Part shown: positions 40,721-48,676 of the stretch, in pieces
Layout of the letters: each line of letters begins with the position of its first letter
Position numbering within the stretch: the first letter of the stretch is position 1
Notes under the pieces: model-generated
Database searches by the model: none
The model's input: the letters and a program-made list of their open reading frames with translations, nothing else
What the model was told of the DNA's origin: nothing
Made by a program: the position numbers and the translations under genes
NCBI GenBank assembly: GCA_902470815.1
Contig: CABRHS010000007.1
Coordinates: 54,880-118,879, forward strand
Reading direction: 5' to 3'
Source: an uncultured Collinsella sp.
Lineage (GTDB): Bacteria; Actinomycetota; Coriobacteriia; Coriobacteriales; Coriobacteriaceae
Length of the DNA stretch: 64,000 nt

Positions 40721-41809
40721 TTAGGTCTCGTCCTTACCGATATCGAACGTGACGGTAATTCGATCGCGGGTGACGCGGATCTTGGGATCGTTGGTGAGGG
40801 TGAGATAGTACCTTGAGGCGAGTTCCGAGAACTCACGCTCCATGCTGCGCGAGAAATCAGCGAGGTCCTCCTTGGCGATCTTGAGGCCGCGGCGATCGCG
40901 CGTGAGGTCTACCACGGTGGGCCCGCAAGGAGAATCGGCCTTCTCCCTCAACAGCCGAGAGGCCGCGCTCCGCAAGGGCGCGATCGAACCGCCGAGGATG
41001 CGATGGGCCGTGCGCTCGGAGATGTCGATACCCATGGCCGATGCGATCCGTATGAAATCAGCGGCATCGGCGGCACATGAGAGCCTGTCGACCACGGGGA
41101 GCCTCTCCTCGGAATCGATGAAAAGCAACCGGGTGGTATCCACGCGCGCAAGGGAGCGAGCATAGAGGGTCGCGGCGATCTCGGTTGGCGAACCGAGGTA
41201 GACGTCGCAATCGTGCAACTCCTCACAAGCGAACTCGCATACCGTACGCGCGATGTTATGGGGACCGCGCACGCAGCTGAGAACACCGGATTCATCTTTG
41301 GCGGTTTGGGGCCACGTCGATTGGTCGGCGCGCTCGGAGAGAGCATCGGTGTCAGCGGTCACGCGAATCGACGTACCCAAGCTGGGTCCAGAGGCGACAA
41401 CTTGGGATGAAAGAGTGTTCTGCCGAATCGAGAAAAGCGCCATGCCTCGACCGTGAACACCCCACCTGTCCATTTTCATGGTCTCAAGCTTGGAGGTCAC
41501 GCGGGCATCGAAGATGCGCTCGCGCATGTCATCGGGGACGCCGGCGCCATCGTCGAGGAAGAGGAGGGTGCGGACACCCTCCTCTTTCATAGTGGCGACG
41601 TAGATGGACTTGGCGCCGGCATCACGGGAGTTGCGAAGCATCTCGACGACGATGTCCTCGACGTGCTGGATATCGTGCTTGGCCTGACGACGCTCGGCCT
41701 CGGAAACCCGAAGCTTGACGAAGCCGTCACCCAGGTTCTCCTCAACCCGGAGGTTTCCCTCCCCCGTCATCGAGGCGATGAAAGAGATGAGGTCATTGCC
41801 GTCTGCCAT
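40721..41809 (-). CDS. GHKL/HATPase-domain protein of unknown function, rny-associated
   Basis: A 362-residue soluble protein with an N-terminal GHKL ATPase fold (about 40-155). The motifs are the N-box EMLRNSRDAGA, the G1 box FLDDGAGVP and the G2 lid GVHGRGMALFSI, as in MutL/Hsp90-type ATPases rather than typical histidine kinases. It has no HisKA domain, no membrane segment and no MutL C-terminus. The C-terminal 200 residues resemble nothing I know. It starts ten bases after the rny stop and lies 85 bases before spoVS, replacing ymdB of the Bacillus order, which suggests a role tied to RNA turnover or nucleoid function. Confidence 0.8.
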   Translation of the reverse strand: MADGNDLISFIASMTGEGNLRVEENLGDGFVKLRVSEAERRQAKHDIQHVEDIVVEMLRNSRDAGAKSIYVATMKEEGVRTLLFLDDGAGVPDDMRERIFDARVTSKLETMKMDRWGVHGRGMALFSIRQNTLSSQVVASGPSLGTSIRVTADTDALSERADQSTWPQTAKDESGVLSCVRGPHNIARTVCEFACEELHDCDVYLGSPTEIAATLYARSLARVDTTRLLFIDSEERLPVVDRLSCAADAADFIRIASAMGIDISERTAHRILGGSIAPLRSAASRLLREKADSPCGPTVVDLTRDRRGLKIAKEDLADFSRSMEREFSELASRYYLTLTNDPKIRVTRDRITVTFDIGKDET

Positions 41810-41819
41810 GTGAAACGAC

Positions 41820-43382
41820 CTACTTGGCGATATCGACGGCGCGGCTCTCGCGAATCACGACGACGCGAACCTGACCGGGATACTCCATCTCCTCCTCGAT
41901 CTGCTGCGCGATGTCGTGCGCCAGGACCGTGGACTCGGCATCGGAGACCTTGTCGGGCTGGACCATGACATGGACCTCTCGACCGGCCTGCATGGCATAG
42001 GTGCGCTCGACGCCCTCATGGGAGTTGGCGATCTCCTCGAGCTTCTCGAGACGCTTGATGTAGTTCTCGGCGGACTCTCGACGCGCGCCGGGACGGGAAG
42101 CCGAGATGGCGTCGCCGGCCTGGACGATCACGTCGAGGACGGTATTGGGGTCGGTGTCGCCGTGATGCGCCTCGATGGCATGGACGATCGCGGGCTTCTC
42201 GCCGTACCTGCGGGCAAGCTCGGCGCCGATGACGGCATGCGGTCCCTCGACCTCACGGTCGATGGCCTTGCCGAGGTCGTGCAACAGGCCGGCGCGCTTG
42301 GCGGTCATGACGTCGATGCCAAGCTCGGAGGCCATGATGGCGCACAGGTCGGCGACCTCGAGAGAGTGGCGAAGAACGTTCTGCCCAAAGGAGGTGCGGT
42401 AGCGAAGCGCACCGAGGGTCTTGATGATCTCGGGATGCAGGTCGTGGATACCCGTATCGAAAGCGGCCTGCTCGCCGGCCTCGCGGACGCGCTGCTGAAC
42501 GAGATCGCTGGCCTTCTGGTACATCTCCTCGATCCTCGCGGGGTGGATGCGGCCGTCGGCGATCAGGTTCTCGAGGGCCACGCGGGCGGTCTCGCGGCGG
42601 ACCGGATCGAAGCTGGAGAGGACGACCGTCTCGGGTGTGTCGTCGATGACCAGGTTGACTCCGGAGACCTGCTCGAAGGTGCGGATGTTGCGACCCTCGC
42701 GGCCGATGATGCGGCCCTTGAGATCGTCGGAGGGGATGTGGACGGAAGTGACCGTGACCTCAGCGGTGTGATCGGAGGCGCAACGCTGAATGGCGAGGGA
42801 GATGATCTCCTGGGCGGTCTTGTGGCACTCGGCCTTGACCTTCTGCTCGGACTCGCGGATGATCGCGGCAGCCTCATGGGTCACCTCGCCGCGGACCTTG
42901 TCGAGCAGCTCCGCATGGGCGTCGTCGCGCGTGAGCTCGGAGATTCGCTCGAGCTCGCTCGTTTGACGGGCGTAAAGCTCCTCGAGCTCGCGAGAACGCT
43001 TGTCGATCTGACCCTGCTGGCTGGAAAGCTGGTGCTCGCGCTTATCGAGGGCGTCGTTGCGGCGGTCGAGAGACTCCTCGCGCTGCATGACGCGGTTCTC
43101 GAGGACGCGAATCTCCTTCTTGCGCTGCGCCTCTTCGGCCTCGGCGGCCTGCTTGCTCTGGATGATCTCCTCCTTGGCCTCGAGGAGCGCCTCCTTCTTG
43201 AGCGTCTCGGCGGCACGCTTGGCATCAGCCACGACCTGCTCGGCCTCGGTATGTGCGTTCTGAATCTTGGATTCGGCTTCGCGCACACTGCCGTTCTTGG
43301 CGTTGCGCATGACCAAAACGGCCACGGCGGCGCCGACGACAAGGCAGACGATGCCGACGAGCACGGAAGTCTCAACGGGCAT
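41820..43382 (-). CDS. rny: Ribonuclease Y
   Basis: A 520-residue membrane-anchored endoribonuclease that initiates mRNA decay. It has an N-terminal membrane helix (about 6-26), a long coiled coil (about 30-190), a KH domain (IPSDDLKGRIIGREGRNIRT) and an HD domain (LRHSLEVADL, GLLHDLGKAID). The length is standard. GGAG precedes the ATG. A terminator-like hairpin lies about 30 bases upstream of the start, separating it from recX. Confidence 0.97.
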   Translation of the reverse strand: MPVETSVLVGIVCLVVGAAVAVLVMRNAKNGSVREAESKIQNAHTEAEQVVADAKRAAETLKKEALLEAKEEIIQSKQAAEAEEAQRKKEIRVLENRVMQREESLDRRNDALDKREHQLSSQQGQIDKRSRELEELYARQTSELERISELTRDDAHAELLDKVRGEVTHEAAAIIRESEQKVKAECHKTAQEIISLAIQRCASDHTAEVTVTSVHIPSDDLKGRIIGREGRNIRTFEQVSGVNLVIDDTPETVVLSSFDPVRRETARVALENLIADGRIHPARIEEMYQKASDLVQQRVREAGEQAAFDTGIHDLHPEIIKTLGALRYRTSFGQNVLRHSLEVADLCAIMASELGIDVMTAKRAGLLHDLGKAIDREVEGPHAVIGAELARRYGEKPAIVHAIEAHHGDTDPNTVLDVIVQAGDAISASRPGARRESAENYIKRLEKLEEIANSHEGVERTYAMQAGREVHVMVQPDKVSDAESTVLAHDIAQQIEEEMEYPGQVRVVVIRESRAVDIAK

Positions 43383-43410
43383 GGTTACTCCTTCAAGTGG
43401 TTAAAGTGCA

Positions 43411-43439
43411 AGAAACCGCCGCCACGGAAATCCGCGGCG
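43411..43439 (-). terminator. Hairpin with T-rich tail just upstream of rny
   Basis: On the minus strand, CGCCGCGG and CCGTGGCG pair (8 bp with one G-T pair) around a 4-base loop, followed after GCGG by TTTCTT, and end about 30 bases before the rny ATG. It is either the recA-recX terminator or an attenuator acting on rny. The rest of the 191-base gap to recX shows no gene. Confidence 0.45.
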
Positions 43440-43573
43440 CGGGACATTTGTCGGATATGGCCCAGCGAGGGGATGTTCAATCGCTCCGATAGAATATATC
43501 GTCAATCTCATCACCGGGGATGAGCGCATAAAGACAAATGACGTATCCATCCTACGTTGAAGCAGGGAATTTG

Positions 43574-44254
43574 TCAAAAATCCGTAAAGTCATCCTCGGC
43601 AAGCCTTCGGCGTGTCGCCTCGGCTGCAACCGAATAGGCGAAGCCCTTTGACATGAGGTGCCTGACAAGCTTCTCATACGCTCGGGAGTCGGGGACGCGC
43701 TTGCGCCCCAAAAGCGCCACCGCACGTTCGAGATCATCATCTTCTGAGAAATACGCGTCTGGGTAGTCGGGGATATCATCAAGCGAGACACCCCTCATCT
43801 TGAGCTCGCGCTCGATCTTGACCCTCCCCCATCCGCGGCGTTTGCGCTCCTCGATGAAATACGATGCAAATCGCGCGTCGTTGACGAACCTGAGATCGCG
43901 TGCGCGATCGAGGCAAGGATCTATCTCCTCGTCTCTATACCCGTAAAGCCTGAGCTTCTCTCTAAGTTCACCTGCCGCGTAGTCGCGGCGAGAGAGCATC
44001 TCGGTCATGAGGTTGAAGCATATCCTCCCCTCAAGCGCGTGGATCGCGTCGAACGCCTCGTCTTCGGGAAGCGGGAGGGAGATCGCATCCCCCATGAGAA
44101 TCCTGCCGACGCGGACGGGCACGACGATCTCGCGCGAGCATCCGTTCTCCATGATGCAGGAGACCTCGGCCATGGGCTTTCTAGCTGAAAATGAGCTCGA
44201 GGCGCGCTTCCTATCGGGAAGGCGCACCTCGATATCGGTCATGAGAAGCGGCAT
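43574..44254 (-). CDS. recX: Regulatory protein RecX
   Basis: The 226-residue RecX modulates RecA filaments by direct binding. Three-helix repeats are visible, for example MLSRRDYAAGELREKLRLYG followed by RFVNDARFASYFIEERKRRG and KLVRHLMSKGFAY. The N-terminal 80 residues are a longer extension than usual. The start is uncertain: ATGs at 44254 and 44242, or a TTG at 44269, none with a good ribosome-binding site. It lies directly downstream of recA, the common arrangement. Confidence 0.92.
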   Translation of the reverse strand: MPLLMTDIEVRLPDRKRASSSFSARKPMAEVSCIMENGCSREIVVPVRVGRILMGDAISLPLPEDEAFDAIHALEGRICFNLMTEMLSRRDYAAGELREKLRLYGYRDEEIDPCLDRARDLRFVNDARFASYFIEERKRRGWGRVKIERELKMRGVSLDDIPDYPDAYFSEDDDLERAVALLGRKRVPDSRAYEKLVRHLMSKGFAYSVAAEATRRRLAEDDFTDF

Positions 44255-44271
44255 GTGCGAAGCTGGCAAGA

Positions 44272-45360
44272 CTAAGCTACGCCAGAATCGGGCTCGATGA
44301 CGGTGCCAACCGGCTCGTCCTCGAATTCGAGCCCGCAGGCGACGCGCACCTTGTGATCGAGCTCATCCATGAGCTCGGGGTTCTTTCGCAGCGTCTCCTT
44401 GGCGGCCTCGCGACCCTGGCCTAGGCGCTCACCATCGTAGGTATACCAGGCGCCGGACTTCGTGGCGATGCCGTATTCAACGGCCATGTCGAGCACGGAG
44501 CCCTCCTTAGAGATGCCGGTGCCGTACATGATGTCGAATTCAGCGGTCCTAAAGGGAGCGGCGACCTTGTTCTTGACGACCTTGGCGCGCACGCGGTTGC
44601 CGACGATGTCGTCTTTCATCTTGATGCTGTCGATACGGCGGATGTCGATGCGGACCGATGAGAAGAACTTGAGCGCGCGACCGCCCGTCGTGGTCTCGGG
44701 ATTGCCGAACATGACGCCGATCTTCTCACGCAGCTGATTGATGAAGATGCAGGTGGTGTTGGACTTTGAAAGCGAGCCGGCGAGCTTGCGCAGAGCCTGG
44801 CTCATGAGGCGGGCCTGGAGGCCGACCGTGGTCTCTCCGATCTCGCCCTCGATCTCCGCGCGGGGCACGAGCGCGGCGACGGAGTCGATGACGACGACGT
44901 CGATGGCACCCGAACGCACGAGCATATCGCAGATCTCGAGCGCCTGTTCACCGGTATCCGGCTGGGAGATGAGGACCTCATCGATATCGACGCCGATGCG
45001 CGCGGCGTACGTGGGATCGAGGGCATGCTCGGCATCGATGAAGGCGGCGACGCCGCCCATTGCCTGAGCCTCGGCGAGAATCTCAAGAGAAAGCGTTGTT
45101 TTGCCTGATGACTCGGGACCGAAGATCTCGATGATGCGGCCGCGCGGAACGCCGCCGATGCCAAGGGCGGCATCGAGTGAGAGCGCACCGGTGGGTATGG
45201 CCTCGACCTCAAGCTCGGGTCCTCCATCGCCATATCGCATGATGGAGCCGTCGCCGAACTTCTTGATAATTTCAGCCTTGGTGAGCTCGATCATCTTCTC
45301 GCGCTCTTCGCCCGTGGTGCGCTCATGGATGATGCGCGCCGGGCCTGTGTTTTTGGCCAT
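44272..45360 (-). CDS. recA: Recombinase RecA
   Basis: The 362-residue recombinase forms filaments on single-stranded DNA and triggers LexA cleavage. Walker A is GPESSGKTT (residues 81-89), with [13 protein letters not shown] and [21 protein letters not shown] conserved. The N-terminus is about 15-20 residues longer than in E. coli. GGAGG is placed eight bases before the ATG at 45360. The promoter contains a symmetric LexA-type box in its spacer (45389-45417). Confidence 0.98.
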   Translation of the reverse strand: MAKNTGPARIIHERTTGEEREKMIELTKAEIIKKFGDGSIMRYGDGGPELEVEAIPTGALSLDAALGIGGVPRGRIIEIFGPESSGKTTLSLEILAEAQAMGGVAAFIDAEHALDPTYAARIGVDIDEVLISQPDTGEQALEICDMLVRSGAIDVVVIDSVAALVPRAEIEGEIGETTVGLQARLMSQALRKLAGSLSKSNTTCIFINQLREKIGVMFGNPETTTGGRALKFFSSVRIDIRRIDSIKMKDDIVGNRVRAKVVKNKVAAPFRTAEFDIMYGTGISKEGSVLDMAVEYGIATKSGAWYTYDGERLGQGREAAKETLRKNPELMDELDHKVRVACGLEFEDEPVGTVIEPDSGVA

Positions 45361-45388
45361 GAGTCCTCCTTGATGTTTGTCTAGCCCG

Positions 45389-45417
45389 ATACTACGCGAA
45401 CGGGTGTTCGTGGTCAA
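45389..45417 (-). promoter_or_regulatory. recA promoter with LexA-type box
   Basis: On the minus strand, TTGACC (45412-45417), a 17-base spacer and TAGTAT (45389-45394). The spacer contains CGAACACCCGTTCG (45397-45410), an exact match to the CGAAC-N4-GTTCG consensus of Gram-positive LexA boxes. The transcript leader is about 25 bases. Confidence 0.93.
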
Positions 45418-45573
45418 TACCTCAATGGGGAATATAGACCGAAGCATCGGACCGGATTCCGGGTTCTCCTCGCAGATACCTGGCACGCGTCACGCGCGAA
45501 TCGCCCAACTGGAGGTTGAAGCGGCAAATCATCCAGCGAGGGAGGCCCGCGACATAACTAAACGGTACCGAAT

Positions 45574-46071
45574 CTACATCGAGGAGACGGCGTCAAGCGC
45601 TATGCGGAGCGCTTCCGCGACGGCGCGTTCACGCACCTCGTCGCGTGCGCCCGTGAATCGGAAGCGCTCGCAGCGCATTCCATGGGGGCCGCACACACCG
45701 ATATAGACGGTGCCGGCGGGATCGCTCGGGGTTCCACCCCCGGGACCGGCATAGCCGGTGGCGCTCACGGCCACGGTCGAGCCGAACAGACAGCGCGCGC
45801 GTTGCGCCATCTCCAAGGCGCATTCGGCGCTCACGGCCGAGTGGTCGAGAAGCGTTTTTCCGGATACACCGAGTACGTCGCGTTTGATCTGGTCGCAATA
45901 GGTCACGGCCCCGCCCTTGAGCACGGAGCTCGCCCCTGGAACATCGGCGACTCGAGAGGCGATCATTCCCGCCGTGCACGATTCGGCTGTGGCGAACGTG
46001 GCGCCGCACTCGGTTGCGAGCCGAACGAACTCCCGAGAAAGGCTCTCGATCCGATCCTGAAGGTCATCCAT
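45574..46071 (-). CDS. pncC: Nicotinamide-nucleotide amidohydrolase (CinA C-terminal domain, PncC)
   Basis: The 165-residue stand-alone CinA C-terminal domain deamidates nicotinamide mononucleotide in NAD recycling. Conserved features are TFATAESCTAGMIASRVADVPG, SVLKGGAVTYCDQIKRDVLGV and SATGYAGPGGGTP. The N-terminal CinA domain found in Bacillus is absent. It lies between pgsA and recA, the same position as cinA in Firmicutes, but is separated from recA by about 210 bases carrying the recA promoter. The ATG at 46071 has GGAG upstream. Confidence 0.94.
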   Translation of the reverse strand: MDDLQDRIESLSREFVRLATECGATFATAESCTAGMIASRVADVPGASSVLKGGAVTYCDQIKRDVLGVSGKTLLDHSAVSAECALEMAQRARCLFGSTVAVSATGYAGPGGGTPSDPAGTVYIGVCGPHGMRCERFRFTGARDEVRERAVAEALRIALDAVSSM

Positions 46072-46090
46072 GCACAAGGCTCCTTACAAG

Positions 46091-46121
46091 AAAAGGGCCC
46101 GCACAATGCGTGTGCGGGGCC
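46091..46121 (-). terminator. Rho-independent terminator between pgsA and pncC
   Basis: On the minus strand a GGCCCCGCAC...GTGCGGGCCC-type stem of about 10 bp is followed by TTTTCTTG. It would limit read-through from pgsA into pncC. Confidence 0.75.
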
Positions 46122-46132
46122 ATGCGAGCTAT

Positions 46133-46783
46133 TTAAATGCGGAAGATCACGTGGCGGGCGTTCCAGAAATACTGAGCGCCGGACACGACCGTGAGCACGA
46201 CGGCAGCGACCATCGTCGCCCAGGCGACGGTATGGACGATCCCCGCCGCCTGCATGAGGCCGGGAAGCGCCATGAACTCGAGGGCGATGCCGAGAAGGTA
46301 CGCGCACAGCGAGACCATGGTGACCGCGGTCTTGGCCTTTCCGAGGTTGTCGGCCGCGATGACCTCGCCATTGGCGCTCGCCACCATGCGCAGGGCGCTT
46401 ACGAGGAATTCGCGGAACAAGATGATGAAGACGAACCAGACGTTCACCAGCCCGTGCTCGAGCAAGATGAGCAGTGCGGAGAAGACGAGCAGTTTATCGG
46501 CGATGGGGTCGAGGAACTTGCCGAAGTCCGTGACCTCACCGCGCTTGCGCGCAAGATCGCCGTCGATCTTGTCGGTGGCGCTCAGGAGGAAATAGAGCAC
46601 GAAGGCGATAAGGCCCCAGGCGCCCGCTTCGATGCCGAGGTAATCCGCACCGGCGGCGAACCCGTCGAACGCGAGCTCGCTCGCGATCATGAACAGCGGG
46701 ATGAACACGATGCGTACGCACGTGATGACATTCGCGGGCGTCCAGATGCTCGTGATCTCCTCGCCCTTGGCATTGACGGCCAT
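46133..46783 (-). CDS. pgsA: CDP-diacylglycerol-glycerol-3-phosphate 3-phosphatidyltransferase
   Basis: A 216-residue membrane enzyme making phosphatidylglycerol phosphate. It starts with a short cytoplasmic lead and WTPANVITCVRIVFIPLF. The CDP-alcohol motif is ATDKIDGDLARKRGEVTDFG followed by KFLDPIADKLL. About six helices are visible. Position before cinA/recA matches the canonical pgsA of Firmicutes, so this copy, not the one at 24836, is the better candidate for housekeeping PgsA. It lies three bases downstream of rimO. Confidence 0.94.
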   Translation of the reverse strand: MAVNAKGEEITSIWTPANVITCVRIVFIPLFMIASELAFDGFAAGADYLGIEAGAWGLIAFVLYFLLSATDKIDGDLARKRGEVTDFGKFLDPIADKLLVFSALLILLEHGLVNVWFVFIILFREFLVSALRMVASANGEVIAADNLGKAKTAVTMVSLCAYLLGIALEFMALPGLMQAAGIVHTVAWATMVAAVVLTVVSGAQYFWNARHVIFRI

Positions 46784-46786
46784 GCT

Positions 46787-48124
46787 CTACTCCTCAACGA
46801 CCTCGCCGACGAGCTCGTAGCAGAAGCTGTCGGTGAACTTAACCTTCAAGATGTCACCCACGGCGGCGTCGGTGACCTCCAGGTGAACGGCGCCATCGGA
46901 ATCCGGCGCCTGGAACCAGGCATGACCAATGAGCTCAGGGCCCTCATCGGTCTCCTCGACGCCATCGACGATGACCTCTGCGACTTCGCCCACATGCGCG
47001 GCCGTGGCGGCAAAGCCCAGGGCCTCGGCGAGGTCCATGGCGGCCTGGGTGCGCTCGAGCTTGACATCCTCGTCGACCTGGCCATCCATCTTGGCGGCGA
47101 AAGTACCCTCCTCCTGGGAATACGGGAACACGCTCGTGTAGTCGAAGCCCTCACGGTCCATGAACTCGAGCATCTCGGCGGCCTCCTCATCGGTCTCTCC
47201 GGGGAAGCCGACCAGACTCGTGGTGCGGATGACCATATTGGGTATCTGCTCGCGAAGCTTAGCGAAGAGCTCGGAGAGCTGATCGGCGGAGCCGGGGCGG
47301 TGCATCGCCTTGAGGACGCGCGCGCTGCAGTGCTGCACGGGAATGTCGATGTAGGGCAGCACCTCGGGCGTGTCGCGGATGGCCGCGATGAGCTCATCGG
47401 TCATGCCCTCGGGCTGCAGGTACAGCACGCGCACCCAGACGTGCTCGGGGCGAACCGCCTCGGCGACGGCGACCATGAGCTGGGCCAAGTTGGAAGGGCC
47501 CTCGACCTCACCCTTGAAGTCGTTGCCCCAGATGCCCGTGTCTTGCCCGATCAGAACGATCTCGCGCACACCGCCGGCCACCAGGTCGCGAACCTCGGCA
47601 AGGATGCTCTCGGCAGAACGCGAGTGGTAGCGACCGCGAATGTACGGGATCGCGCAGAAGCTGCAGTAGCGATCACAGCCGTCGGAGATCTTGACATATG
47701 CCACGGCGCTTTCCACGGTGCGCTTGACGGAAGGGATGAAGGGCGGGACGTCGCGATCGACGCCGAGAACCCGGTCCATGACGGCGACGATGCCGTCCTC
47801 CTCGTCGGTGCGCACGAATGCTGCGACCTCGGGCAGCTCCGGAGGGAGCTCATCGCCGTACCGGGAGGGCACGCAGCCGCACATGACGATGCGCGTCCCG
47901 CGGACGCCCTCTGCGACGTCCTCGGCGAGGGCGAGCGTGGTCTCGATGCTCTCCGAGGTGGCCGAGGCGAGGAACGAGCAGGTGTTGACGATCACCGCGT
48001 CGGCGTCGCCGGCGTCGAAGACCTCCTCGTAACCGGCGCCGTTGAGCAGGGAGCGCATGCGGTCGGTATCGACCTCGTTCTTGGCGCATCCCAAAGTGAT
48101 GTAGAGGATGGAGGCGTGAGCCAT
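46787..48124 (-). CDS. rimO: Ribosomal protein S12 methylthiotransferase RimO
   Basis: The 445-residue radical-SAM methylthiotransferase modifies an Asp of ribosomal protein S12. The N-terminal domain has YITLGCAKNEVDTDRM, VNTCSFLASA and VMCGCVPSRYGDEL. The radical SAM cysteines are in DGCDRYCSFCAIP, and a TRAM domain closes the protein. The CAKNxVD pattern separates it from MiaB. It is followed three bases later by pgsA; YajQ lies nine bases upstream. Confidence 0.96.
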   Translation of the reverse strand: MAHASILYITLGCAKNEVDTDRMRSLLNGAGYEEVFDAGDADAVIVNTCSFLASATSESIETTLALAEDVAEGVRGTRIVMCGCVPSRYGDELPPELPEVAAFVRTDEEDGIVAVMDRVLGVDRDVPPFIPSVKRTVESAVAYVKISDGCDRYCSFCAIPYIRGRYHSRSAESILAEVRDLVAGGVREIVLIGQDTGIWGNDFKGEVEGPSNLAQLMVAVAEAVRPEHVWVRVLYLQPEGMTDELIAAIRDTPEVLPYIDIPVQHCSARVLKAMHRPGSADQLSELFAKLREQIPNMVIRTTSLVGFPGETDEEAAEMLEFMDREGFDYTSVFPYSQEEGTFAAKMDGQVDEDVKLERTQAAMDLAEALGFAATAAHVGEVAEVIVDGVEETDEGPELIGHAWFQAPDSDGAVHLEVTDAAVGDILKVKFTDSFCYELVGEVVEE

Positions 48125-48133
48125 GTGGGTTCC

Positions 48134-48631
48134 TTAGCGGTAGTTGGTGAACTGGAGCGGCTGACCGTAATCGGCGTCGCGCAGGAAGGCGATGACCTGC
48201 TGCAGGGCGTCCTTGGAGGGACTCGTCACGCGAAGCTTATCGGCTTCGATGGTGACCTTGACCTTGAGCTTCTGGTCCTTGATGTCCTTGTTGATCTTCT
48301 TGGCCGTGGCCTGGTCGATGCCCTCGACGATGTGGCCGAGCAGGCGGACGGTGCCGCCGGAAGCGGCCTGGGGGTCGTCCCACTTGACGGTCTTGATGTC
48401 GACGCCGCGCTTGATCAACTTGCCGGAGAGCACGTCGATGATCTGACGGGCGACGAAATCGGCCGGGGCGTTAAGGGTGAACAGCTTGTCGGCCTTGGAA
48501 AGCTCGATGGTGGCGCCTGAATCCTTGAGGTCGTAGCGCTGCGACAGCTCTCGGGCGGTCTGCTGGAACGCGTTGTCCACCTCCTGCATGTTGACCTCGG
48601 AAACGACGTCGAAGCTAGAATCTTTCGCCAT
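48134..48631 (-). CDS. YajQ family nucleotide-binding protein
   Basis: A 165-residue YajQ/DUF520 protein with two ferredoxin-like halves: MAKDSSFDVVSEVNMQEVDN, then QRYDLKDSGATIELSK and GTVRLLGHIVEGIDQATAKK. Some homologues bind cyclic di-GMP and act as co-regulators; others bind nucleic acids or tRNA. Which applies here is unknown. AAGGAG precedes the ATG. It sits between the RodZ-like gene and rimO. Confidence 0.94.
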   Translation of the reverse strand: MAKDSSFDVVSEVNMQEVDNAFQQTARELSQRYDLKDSGATIELSKADKLFTLNAPADFVARQIIDVLSGKLIKRGVDIKTVKWDDPQAASGGTVRLLGHIVEGIDQATAKKINKDIKDQKLKVKVTIEADKLRVTSPSKDALQQVIAFLRDADYGQPLQFTNYR

Positions 48632-48676
48632 GGTGTGACTCCTTCTCAGATGGGGCCCGTTGGGGCTGACGAATGG

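Noticed and set aside
46070..48520. 816-codon plus-strand frame across pgsA, rimO and yajQ
   Set aside because: Antisense to three recognised genes; Asp/Gly/Leu/Arg-rich shadow with no domain.
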